From Roseovarius sp. (GTDB lineage Bacteria; Pseudomonadota; Alphaproteobacteria; Rhodobacterales; Rhodobacteraceae): a stretch of DNA of 64,000 nt. Below are positions 29,654-38,789 of the stretch, piece after piece. Position numbers and translations under genes: made by a program. The stretch lies in contig JAOSKR010000002.1 of NCBI GenBank assembly GCA_027493545.1, positions 620,001 through 684,000 of the forward strand, given 5' to 3'. The number at the start of each line of letters is the position of its first letter. Positions within the stretch are counted from its first letter, which is position 1. The notes under the pieces are model-generated. The model made no database searches, was not told the origin of the DNA, and saw nothing but the letters and a program-made list of their open reading frames with translations.

Positions 29654-30888
29654 ATGACAACCTTCAGATTGCTGACCGCCACCGCGGCCGGCGCGCTCTT
29701 GGCGACGGGCGCCATTGCCGCGGACTGCCCCATCAAGATCGGCGGTATCGCGCCGCTCTCGGCCCCCGGCACCGTGGTCGGCGGCGAGGCGATGCGCGAG
29801 GCGATGCTGATCGCCGAAGAGGACATCAACGCCGCCGGCGGGGGTGCTGGGCTGCGACATCGAGGTGGTGATCGGCGACTCCGAAGGGCTGCCGGAAAAG
29901 GCCACCGCGATCATGGAAAAGCTGATCGCGCAGGACGGCGTCGCCGCCGTGGGCGGAGGCTATCACAGCTCGGTGGGCGTGGCCTCGAAGGACGTGGCTG
30001 ACGCCCGCGGCGTGCCGGTCGTCTTCGCCGAGACCCGGAACGACACCATCACCGGCGACAAGCAGAAATACATCTTCCGCATCGCGCCGCTGAGTTCGTG
30101 GGCCTCGGCGACGATCTGGCAGTTCGCGCTGACGGTGCCCGACGTCAAGAAGGTCGCGATCCTGACCGAGAACACCGATTACGGCATCCCCGCCTCGCAG
30201 GAAACCGCGCGCGGGCTCAAGACCGGGGACGTGGAAAGCGTGACCTTCTCGGTCGATATCGGCACCCAGGACTATGCCGGCATCGTCCAGCGCATCAAGG
30301 CCGAAAACCCCGACATGATCATCACCCTGGTCACTGGTGAGGCCGCCTACAACTTTACCCAGCAGGCGGCGGATGCCGGTATCGGGCCGCTCGATCTGCC
30401 CTTCGTCACCGGCCAGGACGCGCTCGAATCGGGCGCCTACTGGCAGAACGTGCCCGACGGGCAGTACGCCTTTGTCCAACGCATCGGCGTGCCCGAAACC
30501 GAGTTCACCGAAAAGGGCCGCGTCTTTGCCGCCAAGTACAAGGAGCGGATGGGCAAGTCGGACGTCGAGGGCTACGCGATGGAAGCCTACGATTCGATTG
30601 CGGTGATCGCCCGGGCGATCGAGGAGGCGGGATCGACCGACGGCGACGCCATCGTCGCCGCGCTCGAGGCCATCGACCATGACGGCACGCTGGGGCGCAT
30701 CTACTTCCCCTACGGCACCAAGAAGGATCCTTCCGAGGACGGCAAGGGCGACGAGTGGTGGCACCAGTGGCCCGATCCGGCGCTGACCATGATCCAGTAC
30801 CGGGGAAGAGGGCCAGCCCTCGACCTCGGCGGCGATCGTCTTCCCGGACGCCTACAAGACCGCCGAGCCGGTCTTCGTCAACCAGTGA
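29654..30888 (+). CDS. ABC transporter substrate-binding protein (LIV type), interrupted twice
   Basis: The periplasmic receptor of a branched-chain-amino-acid-type importer (Peripla_BP_6 fold), about 410 residues. Signal peptide is MTTFRLLTATAAGALLATGA with cleavage near AIAA-DCP. Family features are KIGGIAPLSAPGTVVGGEAM, AIMEKLIAQDGVAAVGGG and VAILTENTDYGIPAS. One base must be removed at 29840-29844 (G5) and one at 30802-30805 (G4); the real C-terminus is then DAYKTAEPVFVNQ. GGAGAG supports the start. First gene of the operon; ligand unknown, though neighbours suggest an amino-acid-like compound. Confidence 0.88.
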
Positions 30889-30952
30889 CCCGCTGCTGAC
30901 CTCGCCCGGGCGCCGCCGCCAGCGCCCGGGCGCGCCGACATTTGAGGCCGGG

Positions 30953-32251
30953 ATGCAGACCCGGCTCATCCGGGGACCGATATTGGAATTTCCGCTGCTC
31001 TTCTGGAGCGTGCTGATCTGGATGATCTTCTGGGGCGTGGCCGGAAGCATCCTGATCCGGCGCCGCTATCTCGCCCGCGACCTCGACACCTCCAACGCCA
31101 GCTTCATCGGCACCATGGCCGGGGCGGCGCTGGGGCCGGTGGGCATCATCGCGATCTGGGCCGGCACACCGCGCGCCTCGGGCTATCTGACCACCGCGCT
31201 GGCGCTCTTGGCGGTGCTGATCGTGGCGGTGACCTTCAGCTTTGCCGATCCCGACAACGTCTGCGTCACCTCGGGCGGTTTCGTCGCCAGCCAGGTGGTG
31301 AACGGCCTCATCATCGGCATCATCTACGGATTCATGGCGCTGGGGCTGTCGCTGATCTTCTCGATCCTCGGCGTGGTCAGCTTCGCGCACGGCGAATTCT
31401 ACATGATCGGCGGCATGGTGGTCTACTGGATCACCGAGGTGCTGATGCCGGGGGTCAACCCGCTTATCGGCGTGCTCGGTGCCTGCGCGGTGGCGTTCGT
31501 GATCGGCGCCGTCTTCGAGCGGCTGATGCTGACGCCGATGTATCACGGACGCATCGACCGCCCGATCGAATACGGCATCCTCGCGACCTTCGGGCTCGCG
31601 TTCACGCTGCAGTACTTCGTCCAGGCCATCGCCGGGGCGAGCCCGGTCAAGGTGCAGCGCTATGTCGAGTTCCCGCGCTGGCGCTTTCCCGCCGATGCCG
31701 ATCCGGTCTGGATCAAGACCAGCCGCGGCAGCATGACGCTCTTCGAGCAGGTCACCATCTCGAGCCCGCGCCTCAGCGCCGCCGTCACCTGCATCCTGGT
31801 GCTGCTGGCGCTGCTCTATTTCATGCACCGCACCTGGACCGGCAAGGCGCTGCGCGCCGTCAGCCAGGACCGCGAGGCCGCCGCCATCGCCGGCATCAGC
31901 CCCGACCGGATGAACATGCTGGCCTTCGCGCTCGGCGGAATGATCGCGGCGCTCGCGGGCGCGCTGCTGGTGCAGGCGTTTTCGTGGCTGCCCCAGGTCG
32001 GCGCAATCCCGGCGATGCGCTCTTTCGTCATCGTGGTGCTGGGCGGGCTCGGCTCGCTGCCCGGCGCCTTCATCGGCGGCATCATGGTCGGGCTGGTCGA
32101 GGCCGCCGGCACCGGCTGCATCCCCGACGCCCAGAAGGCGGCGAGCTATATCCCCGCTTACGGCATGATCGTGCTGACGCTGACGCTGCTCCTGCGCCCG
32201 ACCGGCATGTTCGGCCGCCGCTTCGCCAGCGGCTCGCACGGGCAGTTCTGA
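30953..32251 (+). CDS. ABC transporter permease, LivH type with N-terminal extension
   Basis: An inner-membrane permease of 432 residues. The canonical LivH domain begins about residue 117 (VNGLIIGIIYGFMALGLSLI, FSILGVVSFAHGEFYMIGGM) and contains the EAA-like region (LRAVSQDREAAAIAGISPDR). The preceding ~115 residues add about three hydrophobic segments (FPLLFWSVLIWMIFWGVAGS; LTTALALLAVLIVAVTFSF), which ordinary LivH proteins do not have. The start is ATG 30953. Followed after 200 bases by LivM; that gap holds a long hairpin. Confidence 0.9.
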   Translation: MQTRLIRGPILEFPLLFWSVLIWMIFWGVAGSILIRRRYLARDLDTSNASFIGTMAGAALGPVGIIAIWAGTPRASGYLTTALALLAVLIVAVTFSFADPDNVCVTSGGFVASQVVNGLIIGIIYGFMALGLSLIFSILGVVSFAHGEFYMIGGMVVYWITEVLMPGVNPLIGVLGACAVAFVIGAVFERLMLTPMYHGRIDRPIEYGILATFGLAFTLQYFVQAIAGASPVKVQRYVEFPRWRFPADADPVWIKTSRGSMTLFEQVTISSPRLSAAVTCILVLLALLYFMHRTWTGKALRAVSQDREAAAIAGISPDRMNMLAFALGGMIAALAGALLVQAFSWLPQVGAIPAMRSFVIVVLGGLGSLPGAFIGGIMVGLVEAAGTGCIPDAQKAASYIPAYGMIVLTLTLLLRPTGMFGRRFASGSHGQF

Positions 32252-32315
32252 GGGGGATGCGCATGGTGACGGGCATCATCGGCAGCGTGACGCAACCGCC
32301 CGGGATAAGGATCGA

Positions 32316-32379
32316 GGGCAGCGCTGGCCCGCGGGGGGGCGCAAAAGCGCCGCCCCGGGGGGGCGGGCCGGCGCTGCCC
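32316..32379. repeat. Long nested stem-loop between permease genes
   Basis: Arms 32316-32332 and 32363-32379 are complementary over 17 bases with one mismatch. Inside them GGCGC-AAAA-GCGCC forms a second hairpin. No T run follows on either strand, so it is not a simple intrinsic terminator. It could stabilise the upstream message or attenuate distal genes of the operon. Confidence 0.7.
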
Positions 32380-32450
32380 GGCGTGCCGCCGGGCGCGATG
32401 ACATCGAAAGACGGGCCGCGTTCCCGGCCCGCCGTACCGGAGGCGGCGCC

Positions 32451-33695
32451 ATGACCCGCCAGATCCCCAACATTGCCGGCGCGCTCTTTCTGGGGCTGCT
32501 GGTGATCTTTCCCCTGATCTACAACGGGGCCGATTACGACTATGTCATGCACATCCTCATCACCGGCTTCTTCTACGCCATCCTGGCTGCGAGCTGGTCG
32601 ATGCTGTCGGGCTATGCCGGGCAGTTCTCGTTCGGGCACATGGGGTTCATGGCGATCGGCGCCTATACCACCGGGCTGTTCTGCCACTACATCTACCTGT
32701 CGCCCGAACCCACCGGGCTTTGTGCGGAAACGCAGCTTTTCGGCCAGTGGCTGGTGGTGGTCAATCCCATCGGGGTGACCTCGACCACGCTCACGCAGGA
32801 CTGCCTGCGCCAGGCGCTCGAGGCCTGGGGCGGCAGCGTCGAGGTCACGCCCATGCCGGTGCTCCTCGGCATCGTTCTTGGCGCGGTCATGGGCGCGGTT
32901 GCCGGGTTTCTGGTCGGCATGCTGGTGCTCAGGCTGCGCGCGGCCTATCTGGCGCTCTTCACGCTGGGGTTTTCGGAAATCCTCAAGGCCACGATCTCGG
33001 CCGAGATCGACATCACCCGCGGCCAGGCCGGGCTGGAACTGCCGCCGCTCTATGCCAGCGGCATCACCCTTTTCGGCACGCATTTCGGGCCCACCGACAA
33101 GATCCCGCCCTATTACACCATGCTGGCGCTGCTGCTCGTCTGCCTCGTCATCCTCGGCTGGCTGGCGCATTCGCGCTTCGGCCTCTTCGTGCGCGCGCTG
33201 CGCGAGGATCAGGACGCCGCCGCCGCGCTGGGCGTGAACACCACCCGCTACAAGGTGCTGGTCTTCACCGTGACCTGCTCGATGGCCGCCGCGGCCGGCG
33301 CGGCGCAGGGCCATTACGTGCAGATCATCACCCCCAACATGCTCTTCTTGCTGCAGATGAGCCTCGTCGTGGCAATGGCGGTGATCGGCGGGATCGAGAA
33401 CTTCGTCGCCGCCGCCATCGGCGCCATCATCCTGCAGGTGGTGCTGGAACTTCTGCGCAACAGCTTCGTCATCGGCGGGGTCGAGATCGACATGACGATC
33501 TGGCGGCTGGTCTTTTTCGGGCTCTTGCTGATGATCACGCTCAGGTTCTTCCGCAACGGGCTGATCGCGCCCCTGATCGACCGGTTCCGGCGCCACGGCG
33601 TGGCCGAGGAAACCGTGGCCGGGCGCGCCTCCTCGATCACCGGCCCCGATACTGCCCCCGCGGGCGGCCCGCACCGGACGGAGGCACCGGATTGA
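32451..33695 (+). CDS. ABC transporter permease, LivM type
   Basis: A 414-residue second permease of the LIV-type importer. Conserved regions are WSMLSGYAGQFSFGHMGFMA, LRLRAAYLALFTLGFSEILK and FGLFVRALREDQDAAAALGV (the NBD-coupling segment). An extra periplasmic insert of about 50 residues lies near residues 80-140. The start has GGAGGC upstream. The stop overlaps the next gene's TTG start (TTGA), so translation is coupled. Confidence 0.92.
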   Translation: MTRQIPNIAGALFLGLLVIFPLIYNGADYDYVMHILITGFFYAILAASWSMLSGYAGQFSFGHMGFMAIGAYTTGLFCHYIYLSPEPTGLCAETQLFGQWLVVVNPIGVTSTTLTQDCLRQALEAWGGSVEVTPMPVLLGIVLGAVMGAVAGFLVGMLVLRLRAAYLALFTLGFSEILKATISAEIDITRGQAGLELPPLYASGITLFGTHFGPTDKIPPYYTMLALLLVCLVILGWLAHSRFGLFVRALREDQDAAAALGVNTTRYKVLVFTVTCSMAAAAGAAQGHYVQIITPNMLFLLQMSLVVAMAVIGGIENFVAAAIGAIILQVVLELLRNSFVIGGVEIDMTIWRLVFFGLLLMITLRFFRNGLIAPLIDRFRRHGVAEETVAGRASSITGPDTAPAGGPHRTEAPD

Positions 33696-34426
33696 TACAT
33701 CTCAAGGTCACCAACCTGCACAAGCGCTTTGGCGGCAACCACGTGCTCAAGGGCGTCAGCTTCGAGGTCAACGGCCCCGAACTGATCGGCCTCATCGGTC
33801 CCAACGGTGCCGGCAAGACGACGCTGACCAACATCCTCGACGGGGCGATCAAGCCCACCAGCGGCACGGTCTATCTGGGCGAGCGCCGCATCGACCAGTT
33901 CCCGCCCTTCGAGGTGGCGCGCGCGGGGCTCGGGCGCACGTTCCAGGTGACGCGCTCGTTCCGGCGGATGACGGTGCTGGAGAACCTCTTCGTGCCGGCG
34001 CTGGCGCTCGGGCACGCCCGTGGCCGGGCCGATCTGACCGAGCGCGCGATGGAGGTGCTGGAATTCCTCACCATCGACCATCTGCGCAACGAATACGCGC
34101 AGGCACTCTCGGGCGGGCAGCAGAAGCTGCTGGAACTCGGCCGGCTGCTGATGCTCGACCCCGATGTCATCATCCTCGACGAGCCCTTCGCCGGCGTCCA
34201 CCCCGGGCTGATGGAGGTGATCTATGCCTATATCCGCCGCGTCAACGACGCCGGCAAGGCGATCATCCTGATCAGCCACCAGATGGATCCGATCTTTTCG
34301 CTCTGCGGGCGCCTTCTGGTGCTGAACTTCGGCGACCTCATCGCCGACGGCCCGCCCGACGAGGTCAAGAACGACCCCGCGGTGATCGAGGCCTATCTCG
34401 GCGCCGAAGAGGAGGAGACGGCATGA
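33692..34426 (+). CDS. ABC transporter ATP-binding protein, LivG type
   Basis: A 244-residue ATPase. Walker A GPNGAGKTT near residues 36-44, signature LSGGQQKLLELGR, Walker B LDPDVIILDEPFAGVHP and H-loop ISHQMD are all present. LGRTFQVTRSFRRMTVLENL is typical of LivG. It starts with a rare TTG at 33692, overlapping the LivM stop, with GGAGG upstream. Ends overlapping the next gene by four bases (ATGA). Confidence 0.93.
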   Translation: MIHLKVTNLHKRFGGNHVLKGVSFEVNGPELIGLIGPNGAGKTTLTNILDGAIKPTSGTVYLGERRIDQFPPFEVARAGLGRTFQVTRSFRRMTVLENLFVPALALGHARGRADLTERAMEVLEFLTIDHLRNEYAQALSGGQQKLLELGRLLMLDPDVIILDEPFAGVHPGLMEVIYAYIRRVNDAGKAIILISHQMDPIFSLCGRLLVLNFGDLIADGPPDEVKNDPAVIEAYLGAEEEETA

Positions 34427-35145
34427 CCGGGCCCGCCACCGTTCTGGAGATGCGCAACCTCTCGGTGGGGTACTACCGCGATCTCAACATCCTCTGCGAT
34501 CTCTACATCAAGGCGCGGCAGGGCCAGATCACCACCATCCTCGGCGCCAACGGGGTCGGCAAGTCGACCGCGCTCAAGGCCGCGTTCGGGTTTCTCGCCC
34601 CCAACAAGGGCGACATCCTGCTCGAGGGCGCCTCGATCCTCGGCATCCCGCCCGAGGAGAAGATCCTCAAGGGGCTGGCCTACATCCCCCAGCAGCCCGG
34701 CGTCTTCAAGGACATGACGGTCGAGGAAAACCTCGAACTGGGCGGCTGGACCTTCCGTCGCGACCGCAAACAGGTGCGCGACAAGATCGAGGCCAATTAC
34801 CTGCGCTTCCCGGCGCTGCGCGACAAGCGCCGCCAGGTCACCGGCGAGCTTTCGGGCGGCCAGCAGCGCATGGTCGAGATCGGCCGCACGCTGATGTCGG
34901 AGCCCAGGATGCTGCTGGTGGACGAGCCCACCGCGGGCCTTTCCAAGCGGCTGGCGGAGGAGGTCTATGCGATGCTGCTCGATCTCGCGCGCATCGACGG
35001 GCTGACCATCCTGCTGGTCGACCAGGAAATCCGCCACGCCCTCAAGATCGCCGACTATGTCTACGTGCTGGAACTGGGGCGCAACAAGTTCGAGGGGCCG
35101 GCGAGCGAATTCACCGACCTTGAAAAGGCATTCTGGGTCGCCTGA
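34423..35145 (+). CDS. ABC transporter ATP-binding protein, LivF type
   Basis: A 240-residue second ATPase of the importer. Walker A is GANGVGKST, with Val where most have Ala or Ser; the signature is LSGGQQRMVEIGR and Walker B MLLVDEPTAGLS. The switch position is unusual: the H-loop reads LVDQEIRHAL with Gln-Glu where many ABC ATPases have a His a few residues later. PEEKILKGLAYIPQQPGVF is LivF-like. Completes a five-gene LIV-type transporter and is followed 10 bases later by an aminotransferase gene. Confidence 0.92.
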   Translation: MTGPATVLEMRNLSVGYYRDLNILCDLYIKARQGQITTILGANGVGKSTALKAAFGFLAPNKGDILLEGASILGIPPEEKILKGLAYIPQQPGVFKDMTVEENLELGGWTFRRDRKQVRDKIEANYLRFPALRDKRRQVTGELSGGQQRMVEIGRTLMSEPRMLLVDEPTAGLSKRLAEEVYAMLLDLARIDGLTILLVDQEIRHALKIADYVYVLELGRNKFEGPASEFTDLEKAFWVA

Positions 35146-35155
35146 GGCAGGAACG

Positions 35156-36493
35156 ATGACGGCAGCGGGCGAGAGCCATCTCTTCTACCAGTCCCTTGCG
35201 CGCCGGCCGCGGCTCGCGCGCGCCGAAGGCGTCTATCTCTGGGACGTGGACGGCAAGCGCTATCTCGACGGCTCGTCGGCCGCGATGGTGTGCAATATCG
35301 GCTACTCGAACCCGCGCGTGCTGGCGGCGATGCGCGCCCAGATGGAGATGTCGACCTTCGGCTATCGCCTCCATTTCGAGACCGAGGCGGCCGAGGCGCT
35401 GGCGGCGGGGGTGGCGGGGCTGGCGCCCGAGGGGCTCGAGCGGGTCTTCTTCGTCTCCGGCGGGTCCGAGGCGGTGGAGACCGCGATCAAGCTGGCGCGC
35501 CAATACGCGCTGGCGCGGGGCGAGGCGCAGCGCTTCAAGGTGATCTCGCGCCACCCCTCCTATCACGGCTCGACGCTCGGCGCGCTGGCGCTGACGGGGT
35601 ACGCGCCGATGACCGCGCCGTTCGACCCGATGCTGCAAAGGATGCCGAAAATTCCCGCGCCCCGGGCCTATCTCGACGGGCTCGACGCGGGTGACCCCGC
35701 CACCGGCCGGCACTATGCCGACATGCTCGAGGCGGCGATCCTGCGCGAGGGCCCCGAGACGGTGCTGGCCTTCATTCACGAGCCGGTGGGCGGCGCCTCG
35801 ACCGGCTGCCTGGTGCCGCCCGAGGGCTACATGGCGCGCATCCGCGAGATCTGCGACCGTTACGGCGTCCTGCTCATCCATGACGAGGTGCTCTCGGGCG
35901 GCGGGCGCACCGGCACCTTCTTCGCCGCCGACACCTGGGGCGTGGCGCCCGACATCGCGGCGCTGTCGAAGGGTTTCGGCGCGGGCTACATGCCGCTCGG
36001 CGCAGTGGTGGCGCATGAGCGCGTGGTCGAGGCTGTGATGGGCGCGGGCGGCTTCATCCACGGCTTCACCTATGCCGGCAACCCGCTGGCCTGCGCCGCC
36101 GGGCTGGCGGTGATCGACGAGATCGAGCGCCAGGGCCTGATGGCCAACGCGCTCGACATCGGCACCCGGCTGGGCGCCCGGCTGCGCGCGCTGATGAACC
36201 GCTATCCGCTCATCGGCGACGTGCGCGGCCTCGGTCTCCTGCAGGCGTTCGAGCTGGTCGCCGACCGGGCGACAATGGCTCCGTTGCCGGCGGAGATGAA
36301 CGCCCACACGCGTCTGGTCGAGGCCGCCTATGGCGAGGGCCTGATCCTCTATTCCCGCCGCACGCGCGGGGGCATGCGGGCGATCACTTCATCCTCGCGC
36401 CGCCGATGATCGCCACCGCGGCCCATGTCGACGAGATCATCGACAAGCTCACCCGCGCGCTCGACCGCTTCATCGCCGATGCGGGGGCTCTGA
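35156..36493 (+). CDS. Class III aminotransferase, interrupted near the C-terminus
   Basis: A PLP enzyme of about 445 residues in the omega-amino-acid/acetylornithine class. Features are WDVDGKRYLDGSSAAMVCNI, FVSGGSEAVETAIKLARQ, HPSYHGSTLG, LLIHDEVLSGGGRTG (PLP Asp) and LSKGFGAGYMPLGA (Schiff-base Lys). Near 36370-36376 one base must be added, after which the normal ending AGDHFILAPPMIATAAHVDE follows. A second change at 36482-36487 would give a stop at 36491-36493; without it the frame runs on for 700 bases into the next gene. That second break is less certain. Just downstream of the transporter, so likely acting on the imported compound. Confidence 0.87.
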
Positions 36494-36553
36494 GATGCGG
36501 TCGCAACAGCACTTCCCCCGCCCGCGCCGCCGCGCCCGCGTCACCCGCCGGCC

Positions 36554-36638
36554 GCCTCCGGCGGGGATATTTTCAAACAGAAGAAGCCCGGGGGCGCGCC
36601 CCGATCGTTCATCTTGCTCAAAATACTCCGGGGGAGGC
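36554..36638. repeat. Dispersed intergenic repeat (family D)
   Basis: Imperfect inverted arms GCCTCCGGCGGGGATATTTT (36554-36573) and AAAATACTCCGGGGGAGGC (36620-36638) bound an 85-base element between the aminotransferase and BKACE genes. A half copy is at 17127-17160. Confidence 0.6.
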
Positions 36639-36694
36639 GCGCGCGCAGCGCGCGGCGGGGGCGGCGCCCCCATGCCCGGCGCGGCCCCGGCGTG

Positions 36695-37622
36695 ATGTCG
36701 AAGGTCATCATCACCTGCGCCATCACCGGCTCGATCCATACCCCGAGCCTCTCGCCGCATCTGCCCTTTGCCGCGCGCGACATCGAGGATCAGGCGGTGG
36801 CGGCCGCCGGGGCCGGCGCCGCGATCCTGCACCTGCACGCGCGCGACCCCGCCGACGGGCGCCCCTCGGCGCGGGCGGAGCACTTCATGGGCTTTCTGCC
36901 CGGGATCAAACGGCGCTGCGACGCGGTGGTCAACATCTCGACCGGCGGCAGTGCGGTGATGTCGCTGGACGAGCGGCTGGCGGGTGCGCTGGCGGCGCGC
37001 CCCGAGATGTGCTCGCTCAACATGGGAAGCATGAATTTCGCGCTCTACCCGCTCGCCGCGCGCGAACGGGACTGGCGCTTTGGCTGGGAAAAGCCGTTTC
37101 TGGAGGGCACCGACGATCTGGTGTTCAAAAACACGCCCCGCGACATCACCCGGATCCTGCGCGAGATGGGCGAGAAGCGCGGCGCGCGTTTCGAGTTTGA
37201 ATGCTACGACATGGGCCACCTCGCGATGCTGCGCCATTTCGTCGAGACCGGGCGGGTGCGGCCGCCCTATTTCATCCAGTTCGTCTTCGGCGTGCTGGGC
37301 GGCATGGCCGCCGAGCCCGATAACCTGCGCCACGTGAAGGCGCTCGCGGACAGCTATTTCGGCACGGATTACATGTTTTCGGCGCTGGCGGCGGGGCGCG
37401 CGCAGATGCCTTTCGCCCGGATGGCCGCCGACATGGGCGGGCATGTGCGGGTGGGGCTCGAGGACAGCCTCTATATCGAGCGCGGCGTGCTCGCGGTCTC
37501 GAACGCGCAGCAGGTGGAAAAAGGTGCGCGCGCTGGTCGAGGCACAGGGCCGGCAGGTGGCCACCCCGGCCGAGGCGCGCGAGATGCTGGGGCTCAAGGG
37601 GGCGGAAAATGTCGGCTTCTGA
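36695..37622 (+). CDS. Beta-keto acid cleavage enzyme (BKACE/DUF849), interrupted by one base
   Basis: BKACE enzymes react a beta-keto acid with acetyl-CoA, giving acetoacetate and a new acyl-CoA; the type member is 3-keto-5-aminohexanoate cleavage enzyme of lysine fermentation. About 308 residues from MSKVIITCAITGSIHTPSLS. The zinc/catalytic motif is LHLHARDPADGRPS; NISTGGSAVMSLDERL and GHVRVGLEDSLYIERG are also family-typical. One A must be removed from A5 at 37518-37522 to read the normal end (EKVRALVEAQGRQVATP...). GTG 36692 is an alternative start. The substrate is not known, but its aminotransferase neighbour suggests an amino-derived beta-keto acid. Confidence 0.88.
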
Positions 37623-37762
37623 CATCGCTCTGGTTCCGGCCAACACCGCCGCCGGGGCGCGCGCGCTGGACTCTTGCCGGGTCCCGGGTTTTCGTGACGC
37701 CACGCACAAGCGCGCCTGGCTGCTGCCGCGCGATGCCTTCCGGATACTCAGGGAGACCTGCG

Positions 37763-38788
37763 ATGAAAGCCTTTCTCGACGAGCGCCAGCGCGCCCACGA
37801 CCCGAAGCATTTCATGGCCAACGGCACGCGCCTGCCCAACCCCGAGGTGCCCGCAAGGGTCGGCATCCTGCGCGCGGGGGCAGAGGCGGCGGGCGCGCGC
37901 TTCGCCGCGCCGAAGGACGCCGGAATGGGGCCGATCGCGGCGCTGCACACATCAGAGTACCTGGCGTTCCTGCGCACCATCCACGCCCGCTGGACACGCA
38001 TCGAAGGTGCCTCGGACGAGGTCATCCCCAACGTGCACCCTGCCAGCCGTGGCGACAGCTACCCCCGCTCGGCGGTGGGGCAGGCGGGTTATCATCAGGC
38101 CGACACCGCCTGTCCGATCTCGGCCGCGACCTGGGAGGCCGCCTACTGGTCGGCACAAACGGCGGTGGCGGGGGCGGACGCGGTGGCGGCGGGCGCGCGC
38201 GCGGCCTATGCGCTCTGCCGTCCGCCGGGGCATCACGCCTTTGCCGATCTTGCCGGGGGTTTCTGCTTTCTCAACAATTCGGCCATCGCCGCCGAGCGGC
38301 TGCGCATGGCCGGCCTGCGCCCGGCGATCCTCGATGTGGACGTGCATCACGGCAACGGCACGCAGGGCATCTTCTATGCCCGCGGCGACGTGCTGACGGT
38401 GTCGATCCACGCCGATCCGGCGCGGTTCTATCCCTTCTTCTGGGGCCACGGACATGAGCGCGGCACCGGCGCGGGGCTCGGCGCCAACCTCAACCTGCCC
38501 TTGCCGCGCGGCACCGGCGACGACGACTATCTCGGCACGCTCGGCCGCGCGCTGGACCGGATCGCCGCCTTTGGCGCGGATGTCGTGGTGGTGGCGCTCG
38601 GGCTTGACGCCCATGAAGACGACCCGTTCAAGGGGCTGGCCGTGACGACCGGGGGGTTCACACGGATCGCCGCCGCCATCGCCGCGACCGGGCTGCCGGT
38701 GCTTTGCGTGCAGGAAGGCGGCTATGTCTCCGAGGCGCTGGGCGCCAATCTCACCGCGTTTCTGACAGGCATCGGGCAAGGGGGCTGA
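37763..38788 (+). CDS. Histone deacetylase-fold amidohydrolase (acetylpolyamine amidohydrolase-like)
   Basis: A 341-residue zinc amidohydrolase that removes acetyl or similar groups from amines. Motifs are CRPPGHHAFADLAGGFCFLN (general-base His pair), AILDVDVHHGNGTQG (zinc Asp and His), VVVALGLDAHEDDP (second zinc Asp) and CVQEGGYVSEALG (EGGY). The N-terminus (DERQRAHDPKHFM) matches bacterial acetylpolyamine amidohydrolases better than eukaryotic deacetylases. AGGGAGA supports the start. Lies between BKACE and dgcA on the same strand; it may deacylate the imported substrate before transamination. Confidence 0.88.
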   Translation: MKAFLDERQRAHDPKHFMANGTRLPNPEVPARVGILRAGAEAAGARFAAPKDAGMGPIAALHTSEYLAFLRTIHARWTRIEGASDEVIPNVHPASRGDSYPRSAVGQAGYHQADTACPISAATWEAAYWSAQTAVAGADAVAAGARAAYALCRPPGHHAFADLAGGFCFLNNSAIAAERLRMAGLRPAILDVDVHHGNGTQGIFYARGDVLTVSIHADPARFYPFFWGHGHERGTGAGLGANLNLPLPRGTGDDDYLGTLGRALDRIAAFGADVVVVALGLDAHEDDPFKGLAVTTGGFTRIAAAIAATGLPVLCVQEGGYVSEALGANLTAFLTGIGQGG

Positions 38789-38789
38789 C

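Noticed and set aside
37609..37763. Possible small gene between BKACE and the deacetylase
   Set aside because: It overlaps the corrected end of BKACE and the deacetylase start, and has no usual ribosome binding site; treated as spacer.
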